Shown here in pieces: positions 1-7,938 of a DNA stretch of 64,000 bases. The notes under the pieces were generated by a model. That model did not search any database. It saw only the letters and a program-made list of their open reading frames with translations, and was not told the origin of the DNA. Made by a program: the position numbers and the translations under genes. Every line of letters begins with the position of its first letter. The stretch's first letter is position 1. Source of the stretch: Ochrobactrum vermis (lineage in GTDB: Bacteria > Pseudomonadota > Alphaproteobacteria > Rhizobiales > Rhizobiaceae); assembly GCF_002975205.1 (NCBI RefSeq), contig NZ_PCOC01000002.1, forward strand, positions 434,001 to 498,000. The letters run 5' to 3'.

Positions 1-122
1 TCGGCAGGATGCATCTGCGTTTCGAAAATGGTCCGCTTGCAACCAACCCGAAATCGTCCGAAATGACCGCGCTCAACCTTGCGCGCGCGATCGAGAACCG
101 TGTCGTCACGACGGTCATCTGA
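1..122 (+). CDS. C-terminal end of a truncated unknown protein
   Basis: An open frame entering from the left edge (codons from position 3) gives the last 39 residues of a protein, ending in RAIENRVVTTVI and a TGA at 120-122. I do not recognise the family from this fragment. The frame is closed by the strong hairpin that follows, which supports it being a real gene end. It converges on the substrate-binding protein gene to its right. Confidence 0.5.
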   Translation, partial: GRMHLRFENGPLATNPKSSEMTALNLARAIENRVVTTVI

Positions 123-130
123 TACATTCT

Positions 131-172
131 CCGAATAGAATGCCCCGCATCAGCGGGGCATTCGCTATTCGG
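131..172. terminator. Bidirectional terminator between convergent genes
   Basis: A long hairpin: outer arms CCGAATAG (131-138) and CTATTCGG (165-172), inner arms TGCCCCGC (141-148) and GCGGGGCA (153-160) with loop ATCA. It lies between the stop of the left-edge gene and the stop of the minus-strand binding protein, so it probably serves both. Confidence 0.75.
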
Positions 173-177
173 AAATC

Positions 178-1365
178 CTATTCCACATCCATCTTGCATT
201 GTGCGGCATAGATGTCGTTATGCGCAGTCAGAACCTTTTTCTCTGTCTTCAGATAGGGTTTGCCATTGGCGTCTTCGGCAACTCCGAGCGCATACCAGTC
301 CTGAACAGGATGCTGGTTCGGTCCCAGTTTAAATTCTCCGCGTACGGACGGAATTTGCGCGGAAAGCAATGCTTTGCGGAAAGTCTTGGCATCAATGTCT
401 TCGCTAGAGACGCCAGCAAGACCCGCTCCCATCATCAACGCTGCATCATAGCCTTGTGCGGCATAATAGGTGATTGGGCGATCCCCGAATTTCGCCTTCC
501 ACGCTGCAACAAATTTCTTGTTTTCCGGATTGTCGAAGTCGTCGTTCCAGTGGCTTGTCACCCGTACACCGTCGGCTGCTTTTCCAACCACATTGACGAT
601 GACCTGATCGAGCGATGCCGGATGAACGACCATCGGAATTTCTTTCAGCAGACCTGACTGCTGATACTGCTGCAGAAACGCAATGCCCATGCCGCCCGGT
701 TCGAATTCGTAGACCATGGATGGCTTTGCAGCGCGAATCTGCGCGATTTCTGCGGCAAAATCGGTCTGATCCAACTGGGTGTAGACTTCGCCGACGATCT
801 TGCCCTTGTAGAAGCGCTTGAACGCATCCATCGTCTCGCGCCCGGCTTGATAGTTCGGCGCGATCAGGAATGCCGAAGGATAATCCATTGACTGCGCCAA
901 TGCGCCAGCGCTTTCGCCCTGGCTGTCATCCTGCCAGGAACTGACGAAGTAATTTGGGTGACATTCCTTGCCTGCAAATTCGGCAGAGGCAGTGTTCGGG
1001 CTGACATAGATGCCGCCTTCATCGAGAATATCGGTAAGAGCTGCGCCAGCGACATTGGCAAACACCATGCCAGTAAAAAGCTTTACGCCCTGTTCGGTCA
1101 GCATGGCTTCGGCAATCTGCTTGGCATTGCCCGGTTTGAGGCCGTCATCCTCGACTTTGAGCGCGACCGGTTTTCCTCCCAGTTCGCCGCCATTTTGATC
1201 AATTGCTAGCTGGAAGCCGTCCCGAATATCCTGCCCGAGATAACCGGCCGGACCGGACAGGGTTGTAATCATACCGATGGTAACGGGTTCCTTGGCAAAG
1301 GCCGCGACAGTCCCGGCCAGAGACAGGTAAAGTGCCGAAGCACCAAGCAGCGAAAGCTTGAGCAT
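178..1365 (-). CDS. ABC transporter substrate-binding protein, LivK (branched-chain amino acid/aromatic) type
   Basis: A 395-residue periplasmic binding protein of the Peripla_BP_6/LivK family. The N-terminus has a signal peptide (hydrophobic stretch at about 4-22, AAFA cleavage region), followed by the family opening VTIGMITTLSGPAGYLGQDI. AGAGG lies ahead of the ATG (complement of about 1372-1377). Family members bind branched-chain amino acids, amides or aromatic compounds. No permease or ATPase gene is adjacent, so it must work with a transporter encoded elsewhere. It sits beside the LysR gene and the ring-cleavage cluster, which suggests, but does not prove, that it delivers that pathway's substrate. 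Confidence 0.85.
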   Translation of the reverse strand: MLKLSLLGASALYLSLAGTVAAFAKEPVTIGMITTLSGPAGYLGQDIRDGFQLAIDQNGGELGGKPVALKVEDDGLKPGNAKQIAEAMLTEQGVKLFTGMVFANVAGAALTDILDEGGIYVSPNTASAEFAGKECHPNYFVSSWQDDSQGESAGALAQSMDYPSAFLIAPNYQAGRETMDAFKRFYKGKIVGEVYTQLDQTDFAAEIAQIRAAKPSMVYEFEPGGMGIAFLQQYQQSGLLKEIPMVVHPASLDQVIVNVVGKAADGVRVTSHWNDDFDNPENKKFVAAWKAKFGDRPITYYAAQGYDAALMMGAGLAGVSSEDIDAKTFRKALLSAQIPSVRGEFKLGPNQHPVQDWYALGVAEDANGKPYLKTEKKVLTAHNDIYAAQCKMDVE

Positions 1366-1564
1366 GAAAGTTCCTCTCTTGATTGCCCTTCATGACCTTT
1401 TCTCTGTCCTGCGCTTGGAGGCGCGGTTTCGGACAGGAGGTCTTGCTGGTCATTTCATGCTGAAACCTGAAGCCCGTAAACTGAACACTCTTCGCACTGC
1501 TATGAGGTTCAGGAATATCAGAGCAGGGCAATGAAGCAGATATTGCGACGAGCGAGGTCTTGCA

Positions 1565-2485
1565 TCAGCTTGCCCGGGCAATTTCCCGAAGCACCTGAAT
1601 GAACAGGTCTGCCGTGGCGGACCGATTGCTTTCAGGCAGGGCGGTGATCCCCAGAAAACCAGAGGTCGCGCCAAGCTTTACGGGCAAGACCGCAAGCTGG
1701 CCGGAGGCTTCTTCAATCCGTGCGACCTGTGCGGGCATGACGCAAATATAGTCTGCCTGCAAAAGCAATCCCTTGTTGATGAGGGGCGATACGGATTCGA
1801 CGGATTGCGCGGGCGGCGGTACGCCTTCCTCCCGGAAGGCGCGGTCGATCTGAAGGCGTAGGTTGGTTTCCTTGGGCGGTAATATCCAATCCCATTCGAT
1901 CAGATCGTGGAGGCGAAGTGCGGGACGTAGCGTCAGGGGATGGTCGCGCCGCACAACGACGACGGCGTTATCGGGGATCAGAACCTCCTGCACGAGATTG
2001 ACCGGTTCGTGCCGCTCGGAAAGGCGGCCTATCACCATGTCCAGCTCGCCTGCCCGCAAAGCTGGTATCAACACATCATCTGTTCCCGTCACGACTTTGA
2101 CCACGATGCGGCGATTGTCATGCCGGATCTTGGCAATAGCTCGGGGAAGCAGATCGGCAGACGCCGAAAGCAGGGTTCCGATGGCCAGTCGCCCGCCTGT
2201 GCCGTCGCGCAGATCGGCAAGATTTTGTTCGGCCACCATAAGATGAGCAAGGAGACGCCTGGCATCTGTGGTCAGTTGCATGCCCGCGTGGGTCGGGACG
2301 ACACCCCTGTTGGTGCGTGTGAAAAGCCGTAACCCGGTCAGGGCTTCGATTTCCTGCAAAGCCTTGGTGACGGCGGATTGAGTAACGTTCAACCGGTCGG
2401 CGGCTCGCGCAATGCTGCGCTCCTCCTCGATGGCATCGATAATGCGGATATACCGGATTGTCAGATGGTTGGTGAGCAATGCCAT
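1565..2485 (-). CDS. LysR-family transcriptional regulator of the monooxygenase/dioxygenase cluster
   Basis: A 306-residue LysR-type regulator. The N-terminal winged helix-turn-helix spans about residues 5-65 (ARAADRLNVTQSAVTKALQE, then GLRLFTRTNRGVVPTHAG), followed by a type-2 periplasmic-binding-like effector domain. A GAGGAGG ribosome site lies just upstream of the ATG. It is divergent from the flavin monooxygenase gene; the 128-bp gap holds an inverted repeat fitting a LysR operator. By the usual LysR logic it would activate the divergent operon in response to a substrate or intermediate. The ligand cannot be read from the sequence. Confidence 0.9.
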   Translation of the reverse strand: MALLTNHLTIRYIRIIDAIEEERSIARAADRLNVTQSAVTKALQEIEALTGLRLFTRTNRGVVPTHAGMQLTTDARRLLAHLMVAEQNLADLRDGTGGRLAIGTLLSASADLLPRAIAKIRHDNRRIVVKVVTGTDDVLIPALRAGELDMVIGRLSERHEPVNLVQEVLIPDNAVVVVRRDHPLTLRPALRLHDLIEWDWILPPKETNLRLQIDRAFREEGVPPPAQSVESVSPLINKGLLLQADYICVMPAQVARIEEASGQLAVLPVKLGATSGFLGITALPESNRSATADLFIQVLREIARAS

Positions 2486-2512
2486 ATCGCCTCCTCAAGG
2501 ATATGCCTCCTC

Positions 2513-2539
2513 ACAGATATTCTATTTCCTCATATCTGT
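2513..2539. promoter_or_regulatory. Candidate LysR operator (T-N11-A box)
   Basis: Perfect 8-bp inverted repeat ACAGATAT (2513-2520) and ATATCTGT (2532-2539) with an 11-nt spacer, the classic LysR-box architecture. It lies midway between the LysR start (2485) and the monooxygenase start (2614), where such a regulator would control both directions. Confidence 0.65.
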
Positions 2540-2613
2540 CGCGGTCAGAATTCACTTTCCTTTGTCGGCAGGACTTGGAACTCTCTCTTCGAAATGGGTT
2601 GAGGAGAATTGGA

Positions 2614-3747
2614 ATGACGAAACGTCACGCGGAGATCGCTGGCGCGGGAATTGCGGGGCTGGCTTCTGCTACAGCGCTCGCACAGCGCGGGTGGAGTGTA
2701 AGGGTGCATGAGCGCTCGCCCAATCTGCGCACTTTCGGCGCCGGGATTTATATCTGGAGCAATGGCCTGCATGTACTCAAGGCCTTGGGCGCCTATGATG
2801 AAGCCGTGATCGGCGCTCATGAGGGACCGGAGTTCCATACGCGCGATCACCTCAATGAAACGATGGAAGAGATTCCGATTAATGGCAACGGACCAGCGCG
2901 CCTTATAACGATTCTGCGCGAGACATTGCTGACGGCATTGCTCAATGCTGCGCGTCGTGCCGGAGTCGAGGTGGTTACCGGAACGGAAGCTGTCGGTGCA
3001 ACGCCCGAAGGCGAATTGCTGCTGGCTGACGGTAAACGGCTTGCCGCCGATCTGGTTATCGGGGCGGATGGCATCAATTCGAAGGTCAGGGATTCGCTCG
3101 ATCTCATGATGTACCGCAAGCCGCTCGGCTACGGTGCCGTGCGCATGATGATAAAACGTGACAGCGCGGATGCGCCAGTTGAAGATCTGCCGCGCTATAT
3201 CGAGCATTTTTCAGGCTCGCGCCGTATTCTTTATACACCGGCCAGCGAAACCGATCTCTATATCGCGCTCTGTGCATCGGTTGAAGACGAGATGGCTTAT
3301 CGCACGCCTGTCGATACCGCGCTGTGGACTGAAAGTTTCCCGCATCTTGCACCGTTGATTGCCCGTTTCGGTGATGCTGGGCGGTGGGACGCATTCGAAG
3401 TCCTGAAGTTGAAATCATGGAGCAAGGGCCGGGTGGCAATCCTTGGCGATGGTGCTCATGCGATGCCTCCATATCTGGGACAAGGCGGGGGTTGCGCTCT
3501 GATGAATGCGCTGGGGCTGGCCGTTGCGCTGGATGAACATGCGGATGTGACCGAAGCGCTGGCCGCCTGGGAGGCGCGTGAACGCCCGATGACCGAACAT
3601 ACGCAGGATACCGCAGAGCAGCTTGGCGACATGAATTACTGGCCCGACGACGTGCGGTCGCAAGTGCTGAAAATTACAGGGAAATGCGCTCAGCTTGGAG
3701 CGGAACGTATGAAGACCGCTTTGCACATTCCAACAGGCGCAGCGTGA
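2614..3747 (+). CDS. Group A FAD-dependent monooxygenase, AqdB/PqsH-like aromatic ring hydroxylase
   Basis: A 377-residue single-component flavin hydroxylase. The FAD Rossmann motif GAGIAGLASATALAQRG starts near residue 10, the DG motif IGADGINSKVRD is at 149-160 and the GD motif GDGAHAMPPYLGQGGG at about 278-292. The ATG at 2614 is chosen because GAGGAG (2601-2606) precedes it; the frame is open further upstream without a ribosome site. Family members use NAD(P)H and O2 to hydroxylate aromatic rings. The 23-bp gap to a Hod-like 2,4-dioxygenase suggests 3-hydroxylation of a 4-quinolone, as AqdB does to 2-heptyl-4-quinolone; that role is inferred from context. Salicylate- or nicotinate-type hydroxylases are the alternative. 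Confidence 0.8.
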   Translation: MTKRHAEIAGAGIAGLASATALAQRGWSVRVHERSPNLRTFGAGIYIWSNGLHVLKALGAYDEAVIGAHEGPEFHTRDHLNETMEEIPINGNGPARLITILRETLLTALLNAARRAGVEVVTGTEAVGATPEGELLLADGKRLAADLVIGADGINSKVRDSLDLMMYRKPLGYGAVRMMIKRDSADAPVEDLPRYIEHFSGSRRILYTPASETDLYIALCASVEDEMAYRTPVDTALWTESFPHLAPLIARFGDAGRWDAFEVLKLKSWSKGRVAILGDGAHAMPPYLGQGGGCALMNALGLAVALDEHADVTEALAAWEARERPMTEHTQDTAEQLGDMNYWPDDVRSQVLKITGKCAQLGAERMKTALHIPTGAA

Positions 3748-3770
3748 AACGCCGGATGATGGAGATTTCT

Positions 3771-4559
3771 ATGAACTCGACAAAAATTGGCAACAATGTT
3801 TTTTCCTGGGATGAAACCGGAAGCGGCCCGGCCATCGTGCTGCTTTCTGGATGGTGCCAGGATCACCGCCTGTTCAAGACACTGGTGCCGGAGCTGGCGA
3901 AAGAACACCGCGTTATCCGCTTCGACTGGCGCGGTCACGGTGAACATCGCGAACATGACGGCGATTTCGACATCAACCAGCAAGCCGACGATCTCGTCGC
4001 TTTCGTCGATGCACTGGAGCTTGAGACCTTTCTTCCGGTTTCGACTTCCCATGGTGGCTGGGCCAATATTGAAGTCACCGACCGGCTGGGAGCCAGGCGC
4101 GTGCCGAAATCGGTCGTTATCGACTGGATTATGAACCAGCCGAACGAAACCTTCTTCGAACTGATCGACGGTATTCAGGACCGGCAAGTCTGGGAGAATG
4201 GACGCACTGGCTTCTTCGATTATTGGATAGGCGACATCAAGAATACCGATATCGTCAATCACGTGAACAACGAGATGGCGGGTTATTCCTATGAAATGTG
4301 GGCCCGCTCAGGGCGGGAGATCGGCAAAGCCTATCGCAAATGGGGCAGCCCGATGCAACGAATGGCGGCTATGGGCGAAACCCGACCAATCACCCATATC
4401 TATTCACAGCCGTTTGAACCGGAATATACGCAGGCTCAGGTGGATTTTGCGGCACGCAATCCCTGGTTCCATCCTAAAAAGCTGCCTGGTACGACTCATT
4501 TTCCGACACTTGAACAGCCCGCGAATGTGGCAAGCGTTATCAGCGGGTTCAACGCATGA
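3771..4559 (+). CDS. Cofactor-independent 2,4-dioxygenase of the alpha/beta-hydrolase fold, Hod/AqdC-like
   Basis: 262 residues, close to Hod (1H-3-hydroxy-4-oxoquinaldine 2,4-dioxygenase, about 276). From memory of Hod, shared blocks run along the whole chain: GWC-DHR (27-33), FDWRGHG (51-57), ETFLPVS-SHGGW (85-97), VIDWIM (116-121), SGREIGKAYRKWGSPMQ (180-196), SQPFEPEY (212-219), NPWF and THFP (242-245). The catalytic pair corresponds to D118 and H243, the oxyanion/substrate serine to S93. Hod and AqdC insert O2 into 3-hydroxy-4-quinolones without metal or cofactor and release CO, giving an N-acylanthranilate. Two pocket histidines of Hod appear to be Q30 and T92 here. GGAG at 3761-3764 supports the ATG at 3771. 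It overlaps the next gene by ATGA. Confidence 0.8.
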   Translation: MNSTKIGNNVFSWDETGSGPAIVLLSGWCQDHRLFKTLVPELAKEHRVIRFDWRGHGEHREHDGDFDINQQADDLVAFVDALELETFLPVSTSHGGWANIEVTDRLGARRVPKSVVIDWIMNQPNETFFELIDGIQDRQVWENGRTGFFDYWIGDIKNTDIVNHVNNEMAGYSYEMWARSGREIGKAYRKWGSPMQRMAAMGETRPITHIYSQPFEPEYTQAQVDFAARNPWFHPKKLPGTTHFPTLEQPANVASVISGFNA

Positions 4560-5440
4560 TAAACTTGGCTGAAGAAGCAGGTTTCGACCCTGCCAGACTT
4601 GATCGCGATTACAATGCCAAGGCTACCGTTTCTGCCGAGGCCTTCGCCGCTGAGATGGTGCGCTATCGCGAGGCAAGTGTCGCGCCTCGGGCTGATTGGG
4701 GTCAGCATTTCGACGTGGTTTATGACGAAGAAAGCGGACAACGGATCGATATTTTCGGCCCTTCTTCCCGAAACAGAATAAGTTCGGTTTTCGTGTTCAT
4801 TCACGGGGGCTACTGGCGGGCTCTATCAAAGGAAGATTCCGCCATGATGGCGGCAATGCTTGCGGCCGAAGGTATTGCAACCGTCGTTGTTGATTATCGT
4901 CTGGCGCCGAAAACATCGCTCGCGGAAATAACACGCGAGGTGCGGGCCGCTCTCGCCTTCGTCTGGCATCGCGGACGGGAATACGGCCTTGATCCCGACC
5001 GGATATCGGTTGGAGGGAGTTCGGCGGGTGGTCATCTTGTCGGTGCACTTCTTGCGGAAGGCTGGCATAGCGATTTCGGTTTGCCGTCGAATACTGTGAA
5101 GTTTGCCATGCCGGTCAGCGGGCTTTTCGAGCTTGCGCCACTGGCGGCGAGTTTCCCCCAGGAGTGGCTCAATCTCAGTCCTGCCGATGTCGATCAACTT
5201 AGCCCGATCCGGCACATTCCGGTGCGCGGTTGTCCGATTACGGTGGCATGGTCAGAAGATGAAGCGGACGGCTTCAAACGCCAGTCGCGCGCTTATGCCG
5301 ATTGCTGGACTGCAGCAGGCGGAGAAGCGAAGGCAATCGAGGTCGCAAACCGGAATCATTACAATATTCTGATGGACTGGTGCGCGCCTGAAACCGAGAT
5401 GTCGCAGGCTCTGCTCGCGGGTATTCGAAATATCGGCTGA
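4556..5440 (+). CDS. Arylformamidase-like alpha/beta hydrolase, probable N-acylanthranilate amidase
   Basis: A 294-residue cytoplasmic hydrolase. It has the oxyanion motif HGGYW (83-87) typical of kynurenine formamidase, the nucleophile elbow GGSSAGG (153-159, Ser156) and a terminal histidine in NRNHYN (H268). It starts inside the stop of the dioxygenase gene (ATGA, 4556-4559), so the two are probably translationally coupled. In known quinaldine and alkylquinolone pathways (AmqD, AqdA) a hydrolase of this type releases anthranilate from the N-acylanthranilate made by the dioxygenase. That is the most economical reading here. A true N-formylkynurenine hydrolase is the alternative, but no tryptophan 2,3-dioxygenase is nearby. 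Confidence 0.75.
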   Translation: MINLAEEAGFDPARLDRDYNAKATVSAEAFAAEMVRYREASVAPRADWGQHFDVVYDEESGQRIDIFGPSSRNRISSVFVFIHGGYWRALSKEDSAMMAAMLAAEGIATVVVDYRLAPKTSLAEITREVRAALAFVWHRGREYGLDPDRISVGGSSAGGHLVGALLAEGWHSDFGLPSNTVKFAMPVSGLFELAPLAASFPQEWLNLSPADVDQLSPIRHIPVRGCPITVAWSEDEADGFKRQSRAYADCWTAAGGEAKAIEVANRNHYNILMDWCAPETEMSQALLAGIRNIG

Positions 5441-5650
5441 CTGACTTCCAAAAGGAAATCGAGCGGCCGCGTGACATGCGCGGCTGGCGGTTTCGCGCAG
5501 ATGAACCCGTCAATGTACACACCAATTTATGCGATAATCCTCATGGATATATGGTTTTAAGATGAATTGTCGCATGAATTAAAACATCCCATTCTGACTG
5601 TAACGATGATCTGGGCCTGGCCCGAATTTTTAGATTGCAGAGGCTTTCTG

Positions 5651-7087
5651 ATGCAAAAATCCGACGTGCAGCTTTTCATAGGCGGTGAATGGCGCAAGAC
5701 CGCCAATACGCTTCCCATTATCAATCCTGCGGATGAAACCGAAATCGGGCAGGTTGCGGTCGCGGAGCGGAAAGATCTGGAGGCGGCACTTCAGGCGGCG
5801 TGGAATGGGTATCAGATCTGGCGCGATACTGCGCCTGCGGCCCGTGCTGCGATCATCATGAAGGCGTCGGCGCTCATGCGCGAACGGCAGGAAGAGATTG
5901 CGCGCGCGATCACGCTGGAAAACGGGAAGCCGATCACCGAAGCCCGGCTTGAGGTTATTCGAGGCTGCGAATTCTTCGAATGGGATGCTGGCGAATGCAT
6001 TCGCTTCTATGGTCGTGTCATTCCGAGCGCACCCGGTATTCGTTATATCGTCTTGCATGAGCCGATCGGGCCGGTTGCAGCGTTCGCGCCGTGGAATTTT
6101 CCGATGAGCCAGCCAGCGCGCAAGATTGCTGGGGCCCTGGCCGCCGGCTGCTCCATCATCCTGAAAGCTTCCGAGGAAACACCGACCGCCGTTACTTATA
6201 TCGCGCGTGCGTTCGAAGATGCGGGACTGCCAGCCGGTGTGCTGAATCTGGTTTTTGGCGTGCCCGCAGATATTTCGCAGTTTCTTATTCCTCGACCTGA
6301 AATCCGGGCAATCGCATTCACCGGATCGACTGCCGTTGGCAAACATCTGACCGAGATCGCTGCACGCCACATGAAACCGGCGCTGATGGAACTTGGCGGC
6401 CACGCTCCCGTCATCGTTTGCGAGGATGCCGATCCGGTTGTCGCGGGTATCGCCTCGGCGCGCCGTAAATACCGCAACTCCGGTCAGGTATGCACCTCGC
6501 CGACCCGCTTTTTTGTTCATGAAAGCCATTATGAGCGCTTCACCGCCGCCTTCATCGAGACGGCGCAATCAATCCGCGTCGGTAATGGCATGGATGAAGG
6601 GGTCCAGATGGGCCCTGTCGCCAATGACCGTCGCGTCATGGCACTGGAAGAGTTGGTCAGCGATGCCGAGGCCAAGGGTGCGAAACTGCTTTTCGGTGGC
6701 CGACGCTTGAAGAATAATGGCTATTTTTTCCCCCCAACGGCTCTGGCTGAGTTGCCGGATGATGCCCGTGTAATGTCGGAGGAGCCATTTGGCCCGCTGG
6801 CGCTGATCAATCCGGTTGCGTCTCTGGATGCGGCCATTGAAAAGGCGAATGCGCTGCCGTTCGGTCTGGCGGCATATGGTTTTGCCAGTTCAGCGGAAAA
6901 TGTGGACCGTCTCATGTCAGGTCTGGAAGCTGGAAACGTCTCGATTAACACGCTCGAAGCGTCTGTGCCCGAAACCCCCTTCGGCGGTGTCAAGGATAGC
7001 GGACTTGGCCGCGAGGGTGGAGCCGAAGGATTGCATCATTATACGGTCGTGAAAAATGTCTCGCACCGTCTGGTGAATAGCCTTTAG
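5651..7087 (+). CDS. NAD(P)-dependent aldehyde dehydrogenase, succinate-semialdehyde-dehydrogenase-like
   Basis: 478 residues, full length for the ALDH superfamily. Catalytic features are visible: N149 in APWNFP, cofactor-loop FTGSTAVG (223-230), general base E247 in MELGG and nucleophile C281 in RNSGQVCTSPTR. The ATG at 5651 is preceded by CAGAGG. A 210-bp gap separates it from the hydrolase gene, so it may have its own promoter. It oxidises an aldehyde to an acid; the substrate is unknown. It may handle a side-chain product of the preceding pathway, or belong with the GntR/SBF genes to its right. It is convergent with the GntR gene. Confidence 0.85.
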   Translation: MQKSDVQLFIGGEWRKTANTLPIINPADETEIGQVAVAERKDLEAALQAAWNGYQIWRDTAPAARAAIIMKASALMRERQEEIARAITLENGKPITEARLEVIRGCEFFEWDAGECIRFYGRVIPSAPGIRYIVLHEPIGPVAAFAPWNFPMSQPARKIAGALAAGCSIILKASEETPTAVTYIARAFEDAGLPAGVLNLVFGVPADISQFLIPRPEIRAIAFTGSTAVGKHLTEIAARHMKPALMELGGHAPVIVCEDADPVVAGIASARRKYRNSGQVCTSPTRFFVHESHYERFTAAFIETAQSIRVGNGMDEGVQMGPVANDRRVMALEELVSDAEAKGAKLLFGGRRLKNNGYFFPPTALAELPDDARVMSEEPFGPLALINPVASLDAAIEKANALPFGLAAYGFASSAENVDRLMSGLEAGNVSINTLEASVPETPFGGVKDSGLGREGGAEGLHHYTVVKNVSHRLVNSL

Positions 7088-7151
7088 TTTGGGGCGCGTG
7101 GACCATTTCTTAAGCTCGTCGTCGTCCAAAGTCGGCGACGGGTGGCCTGCA

Positions 7152-7856
7152 TCAGCGGAATGTAAGGGCTAGGACACGGATCGCTTCCAAATGAGCGTGC
7201 ATGGCGTGGTGGGCACGGTCGCTTTGCTGGGCTTCAATTGCATCGACGATTGCCAAATGCATCACGCTTTGCTCGGTCGCGTATTCACGCTTGCGTGCCT
7301 CGCGAAAGATCGCATCATGTCTCCGCTGCCAGGTTGAGCGTCCACGAACCGAAGCGAGCGAGCTGAAGATTGCGGCGAGCAGGGCATTTCCGCTTGAGCG
7401 CGCAACTGCCTTGTGAAAGGCATCGTCCAAACGTTCATATTCCCGCCAATCGCGGGCTGTACCAGTTGCCAAAGCAAGCTTGCGCAAGGTGGCGAGGTCA
7501 TCTTGCGTGGCATATTGGGCCGCAGCCGCGGCGAGGGCTGGCTCATAGACGAGTCTTGCATCCATGAGGTCCTGAGCGGACGCGGAATCGATGATCCGGT
7601 CTATGGGCCGTTCGATGTTTGACGCGGGAGGGCCCATGAAGGTGCCCTTGCCCTGGTGACGCCACACCGCGCCTTCGATCTCAAGCTGACGTAGCACCTT
7701 TCGCGTCGTTTCGCGGCTGCAGCCGAGTGTCGCCGACAACACGCGCTCGGGCGGGATCTTATCCTGTGGGCCGAAGTTCTTTTCCACGAGCAGCTTCCGC
7801 ATGCGTTGCATCGCTTCGGCGGTCGGAATGCGATCTGTCATCCGGTGGCCATCCAT
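7152..7856 (-). CDS. GntR-family regulator, FadR/FCD subfamily
   Basis: 234 residues. The N-terminal winged helix is recognisable at about 15-75 (KIPPERVLSATLGCSRETTR, then QLEIEGAVWRHQGKGTF), followed by an all-helical FCD effector domain (ARLVYEPALAAAAAQYAT; DDAFHKAVARSSGN). FCD domains bind small organic acids, often with a metal. An internal ATG at 7841 is an equally possible start, since neither has a clear ribosome site. It is divergent from the SBF-like transporter gene across 82 bp that hold a repeated ACCAATT, suggesting it controls that transporter and itself. Confidence 0.85.
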   Translation of the reverse strand: MDGHRMTDRIPTAEAMQRMRKLLVEKNFGPQDKIPPERVLSATLGCSRETTRKVLRQLEIEGAVWRHQGKGTFMGPPASNIERPIDRIIDSASAQDLMDARLVYEPALAAAAAQYATQDDLATLRKLALATGTARDWREYERLDDAFHKAVARSSGNALLAAIFSSLASVRGRSTWQRRHDAIFREARKREYATEQSVMHLAIVDAIEAQQSDRAHHAMHAHLEAIRVLALTFR

Positions 7857-7875
7857 ACCAATTTGTAGACCAATT
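7857..7875. promoter_or_regulatory. Candidate GntR operator
   Basis: Direct repeat ACCAATT (7857-7863) and ACCAATT (7869-7875) with a 5-nt spacer, abutting the GntR start codon in the divergent intergenic region. The centre also reads TTG-N5-CAA. Position argues for autoregulation; the identity of the binding protein is inferred. Confidence 0.4.
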
Positions 7876-7938
7876 GCGCAGAGATCTATCCCCCAAGCAA
7901 CAGTCGGTCAAGCCGACGAACGAATAGTGGATGAATAG

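Noticed and set aside
3771..4559. Calling this gene a generic alpha/beta-hydrolase or esterase
   Set aside because: The ordered blocks GWC-DHR, SHGGW, VIDWIM, SQPFEPEY and THFP follow Hod closely, which is more specific than the fold.
2614..5440. A nicotinate (nicC/nicD-type) pathway for the monooxygenase and hydrolases
   Set aside because: The other nic genes (nicX, nicF, nicE, nicAB) are absent and the middle gene looks like Hod rather than N-formylmaleamate deformylase; kept only as an alternative.
5630..6568. A 312-codon minus-strand frame within the aldehyde dehydrogenase
   Set aside because: The plus strand encodes a full ALDH with all catalytic residues; the antisense frame has no motif.
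7088..7151. A terminator between the aldehyde dehydrogenase and GntR genes
   Set aside because: There are only short interrupted complementary runs (CGTCG/CGACG) and no T tract, so I could not support a call.
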